From JBAZHE01 sp041652555 (GTDB lineage: Bacteria > Patescibacteriota > Patescibacteriia > Patescibacteriales > WJLG01): DNA of 47,415 nt. The notes under the pieces are model-generated. The model saw only the letters and a list, made by a program, of their open reading frames with translations, did no database searches and was not told the origin of the DNA. Numbering within the stretch: the stretch's first letter is position 1; each line of letters starts with the position of its first letter. Of the stretch, positions 25,348-33,408 are shown one piece after another. Made by a program: the position numbers and the translations under genes. The DNA lies in contig JBAZHE010000008.1 of the NCBI GenBank assembly GCA_041652555.1, forward strand, positions 1-47,415, written 5' to 3'.

Positions 25348-25355
25348 AGATCCCG

Positions 25356-25393
25356 CCCCGTATAATCCAGAAATGGAATGCGGGGTATTTTTT
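25356..25393 (+). terminator. Rho-independent terminator of the HD gene
   Basis: CCCCG/CGGGG outer stem with an inner TCCA-GAAA-TGGA tetraloop hairpin, followed by TATTTTTTT; 9 bases after the HD stop codon. Confidence 0.75.
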
Positions 25394-25428
25394 TGGTGCT
25401 TACCGTTCAATTAAGCTAAAATGATAGT

Positions 25429-26124
25429 ATGAAAAAAACAAGACAAAAAAATGAAGCGAAAAAAGCGGCTCTGGAAAAAATCCGGGCGAATATAGAAGGA
25501 ATATACAAGAACGAAAAAATTCTCCAAAATATAGAAGCACTAAGGCATGATATATGCATACCGCCCGGCCTTTATGATTCAATCAAGAATGAAGTTGAAA
25601 AGTTAAGAAGCATACATTTAGCCATCAATCTTTTAAAGGAAAAATGGATAGAATTCATTTCAAGGGATAAAAGAATAAAAGAAGTCATTACTAAATATCT
25701 ATTAATTTACAATATAATGTTTGATTTTGAGGGGGAGGATCTATCAACAACGCAAGTAAAAAATTGGTCGAATATTAAAAGTGAAAGATACTTAGGAGAT
25801 GTGATTGATAATTTTATTCAGGGGAAAAATTGGACGTACGAAATCATAAAAATAAACTCAAAAATCTGGAAAAGCGTTATCAGCACTATGCTTTTCAATA
25901 TCCCGAAAGAAACGGTTATAAGGCTAAAGGAGTCAATTTTAAAAGACTATGTGCCGAAAGTTCACGAGGATTTAACGATTGAATTTCACGAACTGACTAA
26001 AATGGGCGATTTTCTGCTTGTTGAAGACAAGATAAAACTGGAGCAAAAACGCTATGAGAAAAAATTTAATTATTCAAATTCAAAAAGAAATATAAAATTA
26101 CCGACCGTGAAAAACGGTGGATAA
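25429..26124 (+). CDS. Hypothetical soluble helical protein (231 aa)
   Basis: No family recognised. Lysine-rich and largely helical; residues 1-80 could form coiled coil (KKAALEKIRANIEGIY, SIKNEVEKLRSIHLAI). No membrane segment or catalytic motif. It stands between the HD gene and the replication-like remnant and ends in its own terminator, so it may be mobile-element cargo. Confidence 0.7.
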   Translation: MKKTRQKNEAKKAALEKIRANIEGIYKNEKILQNIEALRHDICIPPGLYDSIKNEVEKLRSIHLAINLLKEKWIEFISRDKRIKEVITKYLLIYNIMFDFEGEDLSTTQVKNWSNIKSERYLGDVIDNFIQGKNWTYEIIKINSKIWKSVISTMLFNIPKETVIRLKESILKDYVPKVHEDLTIEFHELTKMGDFLLVEDKIKLEQKRYEKKFNYSNSKRNIKLPTVKNGG

Positions 26125-26191
26125 CCTTTTCAAAAAATTTGTAAAAATCAGCTAGAAAATTCTAATAAACAGCTAAAATAAAAAACTTTGA

Positions 26192-26229
26192 AGAGTTTCT
26201 TAATTTTAAAATTAAGAAGCTCTTTTTTT
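26192..26229 (+). terminator. Strong rho-independent terminator
   Basis: A 16-pair stem with one mismatch (AGAGTTTCTTAATTTT/AAAATTAAGAAGCTCT, no loop bases if fully paired) followed by seven T, about 70 bases after the 231-aa ORF. Confidence 0.8.
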
Positions 26230-26242
26230 GCTGTTTTTTGGC

Positions 26243-26271
26243 TTGTTTTAGGCAAAAAAATATGGTATACT
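26243..26271 (+). promoter_or_regulatory. Promoter for the 50-aa ORF and replication-like gene
   Basis: TTGTTT (26243-26248), 17 bases, TATACT (26266-26271), 22 bases before the ATG at 26294. Confidence 0.55.
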
Positions 26272-26293
26272 AGATTTGATAAAAAATATTTTT

Positions 26294-26446
26294 ATGCCTC
26301 TAATTTCCAACATAGACATAGAATTTATGAAAGACCTCAATATAAAGGAGGAGGATTTAGCCGAGGCGAAATATAATCTTGTCGGATTTTTTGAAGTCCT
26401 CTACCAAATTGATAAACGACTAAGACAAGAGGGTAAAATAAAATAA
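26294..26446 (+). CDS. Small acidic ORF (50 aa) upstream of the replication-like gene
   Basis: Reads MPLISNIDIEFMKDLN then KEEDLAEAKYNLVGFFEVLYQIDKRLRQEGK, a compact two-helix protein with balanced charge. It follows a promoter by 22 bases and ends one base before the ATG of the replication-O-like gene, so it is probably a real, co-transcribed gene of a mobile element. A longer frame at 26188-26376 in another register crosses the terminator and is not credible. Function unknown; an accessory or regulatory role is a guess. Confidence 0.6.
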   Translation: MPLISNIDIEFMKDLNIKEEDLAEAKYNLVGFFEVLYQIDKRLRQEGKIK

Positions 26447-26447
26447 T

Positions 26448-26951
26448 ATGGAAAATATAATCAACAATATAAATCCTAAAGAGGGATTCGTTATGGTAAA
26501 GCACGGACTATACGATTGGCTTATGTCAAACAAGCTTAGGGAGCCTAGGCTTAGAATTATTTTAGCGGTTATCAGGCTTACGGACGGTTGGAATGAAAAG
26601 GAAGCGATAATTAGCGAGAGGTGCATTGCTAGGATGACAAAAATTGATCACAGAAATGCTGGAAAATACATTAAAGAATTACTTAACAAAAAAATATTAT
26701 TTCGACGTGCAAGCGGGAAGATAAAATGTGGCAAACCAACATATTTTTATAGAATAAATGGTTATCTACGCCATATGGCAGATGCCAGTAAGGAAAACTG
26801 CCACCCAGAAGACGCCAGTGCTGGCGTTAGTGATACGGCAAAAATTGCCGTATGCGACACGGCTATTAAAGATATAAAAGAAATTAAAAATTGGGAGGTA
26901 CCCCGTTTCTTTGACACTTTTTCCATGTGTTCCTACAATAAGAATATATGA
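26448..26951 (+). pseudogene. Phage replication protein O-like gene truncated by an IS3-family element
   Basis: Residues 1-148 are native; the remaining residues (from about 26892) are read from the IS left end. The segment LRIILAVIRLTDGWNEKEAIIS followed by IARMTKIDHRNAGKYIKELL is the winged-helix N-terminal domain of phage replication protein O, which binds the origin. The usual C-terminal part that contacts the helicase is missing. The tail before the IS (CHPEDASAGVSDTAKIAVC) is linker-like. It indicates a former phage, plasmid or integrative element here. Confidence 0.75.
26892..26917 (+). repeat. IS3 left terminal inverted repeat
   Basis: Begins TGGGAGGTACC and ends TTTGACAC; pairs with the right repeat at 28004-28029 with six mismatches. 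Confidence 0.75.
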
Positions 26952-27205
26952 AAAAATCGTTTAAGATCTCCTCGGAGATTAAAGAGCAAATTCTCAAAAG
27001 AGTAAAAGAAGAAGGTCTGCCTGTAGCTCAAATAGCCGAAGAGCATGGCATCAGTCCAAACACTATCTATGGCTGGCTCTCCGGCAAGGTTAAGGCCACT
27101 CCCGGCTGGAGAGAATTCTCCAAACTACAGAAAGATAACAAGGTATTGTTATCAATGATTGGAGAATTGACCATCAAGCTATCGCAAGCCCAAAAAAAGA
27201 ATTAA
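26948..27205 (+). CDS. IS3-family OrfA (HTH DNA-binding protein)
   Basis: 85 residues. A helix-turn-helix of the HTH_Tnp_1 type (VKEEGLPVAQIAEEHGISPNTIYGW split over 17-42) is followed by a leucine-zipper-like helix (KDNKVLLSMIGELTIKLSQAQ). It binds the IS ends and, as the front part of the fused OrfAB, directs the transposase. Its last codons contain the slippery heptamer used to enter the orfB frame. Confidence 0.9.
   Translation: MKKSFKISSEIKEQILKRVKEEGLPVAQIAEEHGISPNTIYGWLSGKVKATPGWREFSKLQKDNKVLLSMIGELTIKLSQAQKKN
27193..27199 (+). promoter_or_regulatory. Programmed -1 frameshift site (A AAA AAG)
   Basis: The heptamer A_AAA_AAG is in exact register two codons before the orfA stop (CAA AAA AAG AAT TAA). 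Slipping back one base continues AAA GAA TTA ACC GTG into orfB without a stop, giving a fused transposase of about 355 residues. This is the classic IS3-family mechanism. Confidence 0.85.
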
Positions 27206-27207
27206 CC

Positions 27208-28014
27208 GTGGGCAAAAAAAATAAAGCACAGCAAGCCAAATTAATCGGCGTTTCCCGACAATCGCTGTATTATCAACCTAAGAAGCCATCGAAAGATTGG
27301 GAATTGAAAATTAAAATTGAAGAAGTACTGCGAGAGCATCCGAGCTATGGGCATAAAAGATTGGCCATTCACCTGAAAATCAATAAAAAGAGAATTCTAC
27401 GGGTAATGAAACTATTCGGCATTAAGCCATATCGGAAAAGAGGTCGGAAATGGCGATATATCGCGGCTAACAGAGAATGTACGTTCCCAAATCTACTACT
27501 AACTAATTTTCCCGAACGCCCCAATCAAATCTGGGCAAGTGATTTTACGCACATCGCGTTTAGAGGCGAATGGATATATTTGGCTACAATTATTGATTTA
27601 TTTAATCGAGAAATAGTCGGTTTCAGCGTTCTAACTAATCACGGTACGCCATTAATTATTAATGCCTTATTCTCAGCAACGGCTAACCATTCGGCACCAA
27701 AAATACTGCATTCCGACCATGGCAGCGAATACGCCAGCGCTGATTATTCAACTATCTGCCAGAGTCTAGGCATTAAGCAGTCAATGAGCCAACCAGGTTG
27801 TCCTTGGGAGAATGGTTATCAGGAATCATTCTATTCGCAGTTTAAAATAGACTTGGGTGACAGTGATAGATTTAACAGCTTAGGAAAATTAGTGTATGCT
27901 ATTTACAAAACAATACACACCTACAACCACTCCAGAATTCATACTAAATTAAAAATGCCACCTGTATTATACAGCCGGCAATATCAATTGGAGCGTGGAG
28001 AATGTGTCAAATGA
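27208..28014 (+). CDS. IS3-family OrfB transposase (DDE integrase core)
   Basis: 268 residues from a GTG start; the frame is also entered by -1 frameshifting from orfA. HTH_21 domain at about 35-85 (EHPSYGHKRLAIHLK, the IS3 signature), then the rve core with D112 (WASDFTHI), D170 (LHSDHGSEY) and E206 (NGYQESF), giving the DD(35)E spacing of the family. Length and triad indicate an active enzyme. Ends ECVK-TGA within the right inverted repeat. Confidence 0.93.
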   Translation: MGKKNKAQQAKLIGVSRQSLYYQPKKPSKDWELKIKIEEVLREHPSYGHKRLAIHLKINKKRILRVMKLFGIKPYRKRGRKWRYIAANRECTFPNLLLTNFPERPNQIWASDFTHIAFRGEWIYLATIIDLFNREIVGFSVLTNHGTPLIINALFSATANHSAPKILHSDHGSEYASADYSTICQSLGIKQSMSQPGCPWENGYQESFYSQFKIDLGDSDRFNSLGKLVYAIYKTIHTYNHSRIHTKLKMPPVLYSRQYQLERGECVK

Positions 28015-29586
28015 AATGGGTACCCTCCAGTATGAATCAAACCGTTTAACAGCTTCATCAGTAAGTTTAAATGTATAAGTCTCCGAATTATAAGAGACAA
28101 TGTCATCTTGAGAAATAAGTAATTGATTATTTTTTACCAAATAAATACCGAAATCCGGCTCATAATGATTAATGATTCCGGAATTTTCATTTGGCTGTAT
28201 TTCCAGATTACCGCTCACGTTCACATTCAACCGGCTAGTATTTTTCGCGTTAATTATTGCATTCTCTGTAACAAACTTATCCATTTCTATCCAGCAATCA
28301 CCGGAATTTATAATTAAATTCTTGGCCGAACCGGTAAAATTTATTACTCCTCCGGCAGCATCAAGTTTTAAAGTGTCCTTTACGGCAATATCCCCTTTTA
28401 TCTCATTGAAGCGTTTATTTAGCTTAATCTCAATATTATCAACCTTGAAATTATCCAATTTAAGATGCCCACCATCCAATTCAATTTTTTTAATATCTGG
28501 CATCGTTATTTCTATTTTCAGATATTTCGTACCAGCTGAAAATGGGCTATTGTCATTTTCCACTTTCCAAGTGTTGGTATTATAATAGGTTTCAAGTTTA
28601 GACCTTTCTATGGACAAGGTGTTATCATCGTTTTTTTTAAAATCCAAGCCTATCAGATCGTACTGACTCCCGCTGGCTACAATATCGAATCGATCGCCTT
28701 GTTTGATTGTTATTTCATCAAAGGCGACAAAACGCGAAACATAAATACTGTTAAAATCTTTAATATTAAAATGTGCTTCTGTTTGGTTGTTTTTCATTTC
28801 CGCTTTCTTTAATTCAAATTTAGAATTCAAAAAAGAAGACGACAAAAGAAAAACAGCTAAAAAGATAAAAAAATAAATGACTAAACGAGAAAATAGTTTT
28901 TTATTCAAATATCTTTTTAAAGGAAGCAGTAAAATTAAACCTAAATTAGTGACAAATATCAACAGTGTCGCAAGAATAAACAATACAGAGATAAGCAACA
29001 AGTAATAACTAAAAAATCCAACCACGTCTATTATTCTAAAATCGACCATTATATATTTAAGCCAAGGGCTTGAAGGATTGAATACTAACACCAAAAAAAC
29101 CACAGTAACAACCAACGCCCCGATTGCCCCTATACCTAAAAAAAATCCTCCAAATATTTTTTTAAGAATTAAAACTGATTTTGATTCTTGATTTTCTTTA
29201 AATAACAGAGTAACGCCTTTGATAACAATTCCTATTAGACCGCCGAAAATACAGATAGCCGTCAAAATTAAATAAAAACTAATGGAGTGAAGCGGATTTA
29301 TAAACCAGAATAATGATTTATAAAGATTATAATGCCAATTTTCAAAGTATTCAACAAGTTGCACAAGAAAAGGGTAAATAAAACCTATTAATATTGAACC
29401 GGCTATTAATTTAGGCAAAAACCGATAACTCTTATCTTCATTTTGTACCAACACCAGCAAAATTCCCGCTGCTATGGGTAATAATAAGATTTGCCAACCC
29501 CAGATAAACATAAACCAAACCGGCTTAGTAGTAAACAGTACACCAAGGACAATGGTAATAGCGGAAACTAAATAAATTTTTTTCAT
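27967..29586 (-). CDS. Polytopic membrane protein with DUF2807-like domain, copy 2, C-terminus altered by IS
   Basis: 539 residues from ATG 29586 (a longer frame to 29661 lies inside the neighbouring gene). Eight or so N-terminal helices, then a GIN-like beta domain about 91% identical to copy 1 at 7369-8781. Where copy 1 stops at NHYKE this copy continues with DFGIYLVKNNQLLISQDD and IKLT-like sequence (TFKLTDEAVKRF), a further domain; the final ~18 residues are read from the IS3 right end, so the native C-terminus is lost. Native sequence ends at about 28030. Probably still makes a membrane protein, but the last domain is incomplete. Confidence 0.85.
   Translation of the reverse strand: MKKIYLVSAITIVLGVLFTTKPVWFMFIWGWQILLLPIAAGILLVLVQNEDKSYRFLPKLIAGSILIGFIYPFLVQLVEYFENWHYNLYKSLFWFINPLHSISFYLILTAICIFGGLIGIVIKGVTLLFKENQESKSVLILKKIFGGFFLGIGAIGALVVTVVFLVLVFNPSSPWLKYIMVDFRIIDVVGFFSYYLLLISVLFILATLLIFVTNLGLILLLPLKRYLNKKLFSRLVIYFFIFLAVFLLSSSFLNSKFELKKAEMKNNQTEAHFNIKDFNSIYVSRFVAFDEITIKQGDRFDIVASGSQYDLIGLDFKKNDDNTLSIERSKLETYYNTNTWKVENDNSPFSAGTKYLKIEITMPDIKKIELDGGHLKLDNFKVDNIEIKLNKRFNEIKGDIAVKDTLKLDAAGGVINFTGSAKNLIINSGDCWIEMDKFVTENAIINAKNTSRLNVNVSGNLEIQPNENSGIINHYEPDFGIYLVKNNQLLISQDDIVSYNSETYTFKLTDEAVKRFDSYWRVPISFDTFSTLQLILPAV
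28004..28029 (+). repeat. IS3 right terminal inverted repeat
   Basis: Begins GTGTCAAATG and ends TACCCTCCA; complement of the left repeat with six mismatches. Contains the orfB stop. Confidence 0.75.
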
Positions 29587-29596
29587 ACAAATTAAA

Positions 29597-29950
29597 TTAA
29601 TCAAATTTAAGCATGATATAAAATACTCCAAGCAACGACAAGATGACGGCGGAAATAGCAAAAATGGCCGTATTTTTTTTATTTACTTTTTTCTTACCGA
29701 ATAATAAAAAAATAAAAAAAGAGACAACCAGCCAAACGACTAAGTTCAAAAAAAACATCGGCCACGAACCGGCCGGAGGCCAATCGTGTCCCATTGGCGG
29801 GAAAGGATATTCAAAAACCTTAAAGGGAAATCCGCCGGTCGCAATGGGCTGGTTGATGTCGATATTCGGGAGTGGGCGGCAGGAAAAAAATAGACTTAAC
29901 CAATTAAGTATTACGCCGATACTGATCGCTGAAATTATTTTATTTTTCAT
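29597..29950 (-). CDS. Small membrane protein (117 aa)
   Basis: Three hydrophobic segments (about 5-22, 62-82, 90-113) with an extracytoplasmic proline-rich loop (PFPPMGHDWPPAG). I use the ATG at 29950; a TTG at 29959 gives three more residues. The start lies inside the end of the VanZ gene, so the two are translationally coupled. Family not recognised. Confidence 0.7.
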   Translation of the reverse strand: MKNKIISAISIGVILNWLSLFFSCRPLPNIDINQPIATGGFPFKVFEYPFPPMGHDWPPAGSWPMFFLNLVVWLVVSFFIFLLFGKKKVNKKNTAIFAISAVILSLLGVFYIMLKFD

Positions 29951-30395
29951 AATGACCAAAATTATTTTTTAAAGAAGTCTTAACCAGTTCAATGCAAACA
30001 AAACCTCCATAGCCGATAACGGCGCCAAAAACATTCAGTAACACGTCATCGACATCAACCACGCCTGCCCGAAATATGCCTTGGATAATTTCCAGCATTG
30101 CACTAACAACGAAAGCGGCGATCAAGACAAACTTCCAAGTAGGCGGGCGGCGAAAAAATGACACCAAAAAACCAACGGGAATAAAGAGAATGATATTCCC
30201 TACGATATTACGAATGGCTATTCTCCAAGTCGGCTCGCCGCTAAGATAATTTAAAATTGTTTTAAACGGCACAAAATTACCATTAGCGATATCAAAGGTC
30301 ATAGCCGGTGGATATTTAAAGACCAAAAGTTTCATCAGCATCGCCAAATATGCGATAAACAAGATAACGGCCAAGATATTAGGTTTAGCTTTCAT
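29940..30395 (-). CDS. VanZ-like family membrane protein
   Basis: 151 residues with four to five helices. Signatures: the F-K near PFKTI, RNIVGNIILFIPVGFL and the acidic EIIQGIFRAGVVDVDDVLLNVFGAVIGY, all diagnostic of VanZ. VanZ proteins confer low-level teicoplanin resistance in enterococci, but the chromosomal role is unclear. Located between mltG and a small membrane protein, consistent with an envelope function. Three bases separate it from mltG. Confidence 0.92.
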   Translation of the reverse strand: MKAKPNILAVILFIAYLAMLMKLLVFKYPPAMTFDIANGNFVPFKTILNYLSGEPTWRIAIRNIVGNIILFIPVGFLVSFFRRPPTWKFVLIAAFVVSAMLEIIQGIFRAGVVDVDDVLLNVFGAVIGYGGFVCIELVKTSLKNNFGHYEK

Positions 30396-30398
30396 ATG

Positions 30399-31505
30399 TT
30401 AGCGCAGATACTGTTCAATATTTACCTGATGCTCCTCGTAAGTCTTGGCACAATGAATTTGCTTGTCTGAATCATGCAAATAGTAAAGACAATCGGTCTT
30501 GGCCGGATTTAACGCGGCGTCAATCGCTTCAAGCCCGGGATTACAGATCGGATGTGGCGGAAGGCCCTTATTTTGGTAAGTGTTATAAGGTGAAACAATA
30601 TTTTTTATATCTTCCGGTTTGATCGGAGTCCACCAATCTCCGGCACTAGAATAATTTTGAGGTTGCGTATCGCCCCGGACTTGACCGTAATGAACTATAT
30701 CGTCCCGCGCATATTGAACCGTAGCATCAATTTCCAGCTTCATGCCGACTAGCAGGCGATTCCAAATAACAGCGGAGATGACCGGCATATCATCTTTACT
30801 AGTTCCTTCGCGCTGAATGATCGAAGCGATCTTAAGAAGCGTATCCCATTTAATGTTTTGTTTCAGCGCTTCATCGGAATAGGGGGCGAATTTTTCATTA
30901 AACTTATCAACAAGTCTTTGAGCTGATAGTCCCATGGCATTTATAGGAATAAGGTAAGTATCGGGGAAATACACACCTTCAATGTGATCATATTGCATGG
31001 CTGTGAAGCTGGTTACCCAATCACTCTTTTGCTTTTCGCTCCAATTCAACGATAACGGATCGCCCAAAATATCAGCTATCTGTTCTTTGCGCAAGCCTTC
31101 GGGAATAACTACCCATTTCATATAAGGCTGGCGTTTTATGGTTCTGGCTATGTGCCAAGCATCCATCGATTTAGAAATCTTGTAAGCTCCGGGCGTATAG
31201 CAATCAACGCAAGTGGTTCGATAAACAGTGCCAACATCCAGTTTCATGGTTTTAAAGTAAGCAATCTTGAATCCGGTTTCGTTTTTAATAAATCCTTTAT
31301 CCTTAAGAAGTTTTGCAAGTTCGGAAAAATCGCCCGACCCGAGCGGCACGGTTAATTGTTCAGCCTCTGCCTTCATCTGCGGAGCAGCAAATAAGTTGAA
31401 ATATATCAATCCTCCAGTAATTAACCCCAAAACAATAATAATCCCGCCAATAACGGCAAGATATTTTAACCATTTATTATTCTTTTTGTCTTGATTTTCT
31501 GGCAT
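30399..31505 (-). CDS. mltG: Endolytic peptidoglycan transglycosylase MltG
   Basis: Membrane-bound lytic transglycosylase that cuts nascent glycan strands and sets their length. 368 residues: a cytoplasmic N-terminus, one transmembrane helix at 14-36, a LysM-like segment, and the YceG catalytic domain with EGVYFPDTYLI and the catalytic Glu in IIQREG (E233), followed by ISAVIWNRL and the late PYNTYQNKGLPPHPICNPG motif. Full length and all key motifs present. First gene of a short envelope operon with VanZ. Confidence 0.95.
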   Translation of the reverse strand: MPENQDKKNNKWLKYLAVIGGIIIVLGLITGGLIYFNLFAAPQMKAEAEQLTVPLGSGDFSELAKLLKDKGFIKNETGFKIAYFKTMKLDVGTVYRTTCVDCYTPGAYKISKSMDAWHIARTIKRQPYMKWVVIPEGLRKEQIADILGDPLSLNWSEKQKSDWVTSFTAMQYDHIEGVYFPDTYLIPINAMGLSAQRLVDKFNEKFAPYSDEALKQNIKWDTLLKIASIIQREGTSKDDMPVISAVIWNRLLVGMKLEIDATVQYARDDIVHYGQVRGDTQPQNYSSAGDWWTPIKPEDIKNIVSPYNTYQNKGLPPHPICNPGLEAIDAALNPAKTDCLYYLHDSDKQIHCAKTYEEHQVNIEQYLR

Positions 31506-31576
31506 ATTTTATTTAGTTTAAATAATGCTTAATAGTATATACCAAATTACCAAATTAAGGTTAAGGTTAAGGGATT

Positions 31577-31665
31577 AGGTCTGGAATTAAGACTTTCTGT
31601 TGTGTTATTTTTTTTATTTTAGTGAAGCGAAAAATATTTGATTAAAAAGTCTTAATTCCAGACCT
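31577..31665. repeat. Perfect 20-bp inverted repeat with 49-base loop (REP/MITE-like)
   Basis: 31577-31596 and 31646-31665 are exact reverse complements (arms AGGTCTGGAATTAAGACTTT). Sequence outside the arms (GGGATTAGG versus the complement GGGTCAGG) continues to match imperfectly. The right arm interrupts the truncated gene at 31642-31836. Shape and truncation suggest a non-autonomous mobile or REP-type unit; the transposase that would move it is not in the window. Confidence 0.65.
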
Positions 31666-31836
31666 GACCCTAAAACAGCGCCCAAGCTTTATAAAATTTT
31701 CCTTGTCTAAAAATCTATTATTCTCAAGCCACTCCTTTAACTCTTTTTCGTGGGACTCGTCAGTTTTTCCACGAACCCTATCTTCGTATTTTTAAGCATA
31801 CACCCTTATTGATTCCCTTGAAAAAAGTGTTGGCAT
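31642..31836 (-). pseudogene. Truncated and nonsense-mutated gene next to the inverted repeat
   Basis: From ATG 31836 the frame reads MPTLFSRESIRVYA, then TAA at 31792-31794, then continues KYEDRVRGKTDESHEKELKEW and LDKENFIKLGR before entering the inverted repeat. The coherent helical protein sequence on both sides of the stop indicates a real former gene with a nonsense mutation (probably AAA to TAA) and a lost 3' end. It starts three bases after the Mug-like gene stop. The start resembles a family I recall from other CPR genomes but cannot name. Confidence 0.6.
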
Positions 31837-31839
31837 AAA

Positions 31840-32367
31840 TTATTTAGTTACTTTTTTTATCAACCCACAAGCTTCCTGCCAAAAAGACTGATTCCACCAC
31901 CGAGCAGCAACTTGCGAAGTTGAAGGTAAAACAAAAAATTGCGTCTTACCAATTTTATAATCCTGTAAACCAAAATCAACCCTATTTTTATTAAAAAATA
32001 TTTTTGCCACCTTTTTTCCATTAAAAGCTAAAATACTGGGCTGAAATTCTTTAATTAAATTATCTAGTCTTTTAATATCTAACGGCCCTACCACAACCTC
32101 ATTATCCATTCCACAACCGTCTTTTACTAAATCCGTTAAACCAATCCCCTTATCCTTTAAATATTGATAATTAAAACTTCTCTCCAGTGGATCAGCACTT
32201 GGCAACAACTGTTTGTCGGTAAATTTAATTTCATACAAAATACGCCAAAAATTATTTCTGGGATTAGCATAATAATGTTGCGCTTCGCAAGAATACTTTC
32301 CCGCAGCCATACCACAAAAAACAACACCCAGATTGTCACTAATTAAATCAGGTAGTCCTGTTTTCAT
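31840..32367 (-). CDS. Mug/TDG-like mismatch-specific DNA glycosylase
   Basis: Removes uracil or thymine from mismatches in DNA. 175 residues from ATG 32367, ten bases after the stop of the nuclease-like gene; a longer frame to 32448 begins inside that gene. VVFCGMAAGK is the position of the active-site GxxPG-type loop, followed by YYANPRNNFWRIL, GIGLTDLV, PSILAFNGKKVAKIF and the DNA-intercalation loop LPSTSQVAARWW. The order matches Mug-like uracil glycosylases of short length. A decayed copy lies at 10568-10857. Confidence 0.85.
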   Translation of the reverse strand: MKTGLPDLISDNLGVVFCGMAAGKYSCEAQHYYANPRNNFWRILYEIKFTDKQLLPSADPLERSFNYQYLKDKGIGLTDLVKDGCGMDNEVVVGPLDIKRLDNLIKEFQPSILAFNGKKVAKIFFNKNRVDFGLQDYKIGKTQFFVLPSTSQVAARWWNQSFWQEACGLIKKVTK

Positions 32368-32377
32368 ATTTGAATTA

Positions 32378-33364
32378 CTACAACTTAAGACGCTTTTGCG
32401 AAACATCTCTTGCCTCGGAAATAGTCTTACAAGTAAACAACGTGTCAAGCATTACCCAATTCTTTCCAGATGGAAATATTTTACCGGTTTTTACAACATT
32501 TACTGGCTTAAACCCCTTGCCTAATTTATATGCAAAATGAGGCCGATCCCACTCAATACTAGGTACTTCTTTTATTATCGTGTGTGGATTAGTAAAAACC
32601 TCATAGCTCTCAACATGATGAATAGATTGCAACTCTCCATTATAACGAAAAGCGATATAATTTGGTGGTTCTTTAGGATATCCACCACCAACTGGATGCC
32701 AATACCTTAATTTCTTATTTACAATGTCTATATTATTAATAGTCGCCCCATCTACTGGCAACTGACGAGACAGAGGCGCAACATACACCAAATTTGAATC
32801 GTTCTTTTGCATTGTCATGATATTTTCTAGATATTTATTTAATTCAATTAATAACCTTTTTTCAGCATGAGAACATTTAATGCCTGCTTTTTTTGAAAAA
32901 CAGTATATATCCCTCCATGATATATACTCAACATCAAAATCACAAACACTTTTAATATTAAAATGGGCAGAAGCATAATCAACACTTGATTCTGACAATA
33001 CTAATATTTTTTTAATTTTTGCCGAAGATTTTAGAAAACTATTTCTTTTTGCATATTTTTCTAACTGATCAGATGTAGGAAAATTCCAACCACGTTTAGC
33101 CTCAATAATGAGATGGAAATAACCCGCATACTCGATTTCAAAATCAGTAAACCCCTTATTGTCTTCGTGTCTCTGCAGGCTTATTTTTATATCGTCAGGG
33201 TTATATTTTTCCTTCCATTCAATTGTTTCTTCCAAAAAAACATCTAAAAATTTATGGGCATTAGCCAGCGCCCAGCCAACACTAAAACTAATATCATTTT
33301 CTTTTTCGCCAAGAAGCTGAAATATACTATCTATTTTTTTATTATGGATGAATATTTCCGACAT
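32378..33364 (-). CDS. PD-(D/E)XK-type nuclease-like protein
   Basis: 328 residues. Residues 60-110 carry TDFEIEY (D74), then HLIIEAKRG (E88-x-K90) and DQLEKY (Q100), the full PD-(D/E)XK active-site set. The C-terminal half is of unknown fold (VDGATINN, KLRYWHPVGGGYP) and may bind DNA or a partner; IAFRYNGELQSIHHV resembles a beta domain seen in some restriction proteins. In a defence island directly upstream of the Mug-like glycosylase, it is likely a restriction-type endonuclease. Confidence 0.7.
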   Translation of the reverse strand: MSEIFIHNKKIDSIFQLLGEKENDISFSVGWALANAHKFLDVFLEETIEWKEKYNPDDIKISLQRHEDNKGFTDFEIEYAGYFHLIIEAKRGWNFPTSDQLEKYAKRNSFLKSSAKIKKILVLSESSVDYASAHFNIKSVCDFDVEYISWRDIYCFSKKAGIKCSHAEKRLLIELNKYLENIMTMQKNDSNLVYVAPLSRQLPVDGATINNIDIVNKKLRYWHPVGGGYPKEPPNYIAFRYNGELQSIHHVESYEVFTNPHTIIKEVPSIEWDRPHFAYKLGKGFKPVNVVKTGKIFPSGKNWVMLDTLFTCKTISEARDVSQKRLKL

Positions 33365-33408
33365 GCCATTGCTATAAGTTTATATCACACGCTAAAACAT
33401 TTCTAAAA

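Larger units (their letters stand above)
26892..28029 (+). mobile_element. IS3-family insertion sequence (about 1138 bp)
   Basis: Contains orfA and orfB in the IS3 arrangement, bounded by imperfect inverted repeats (26892-26917 and 28004-28029, 20 of 26 bases matching) with the family's TG...CA tips. No target duplication is visible: the left flank ends AAAAAT and the right begins GTATG. Both flanking genes are truncated at the element. Transposase genes look intact, so it may still be mobile. Confidence 0.88.

Noticed and set aside
26188..26376. 62-codon plus-strand ORF
   Set aside because: It overlaps a strong terminator and a promoter; the 50-aa ORF in another frame is better supported.
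29587..29661. Longer start for the second DUF2807-like protein
   Set aside because: The extra 25 codons lie inside the neighbouring 117-aa gene and lack similarity to copy 1, which begins at the matching MKKIYLV.
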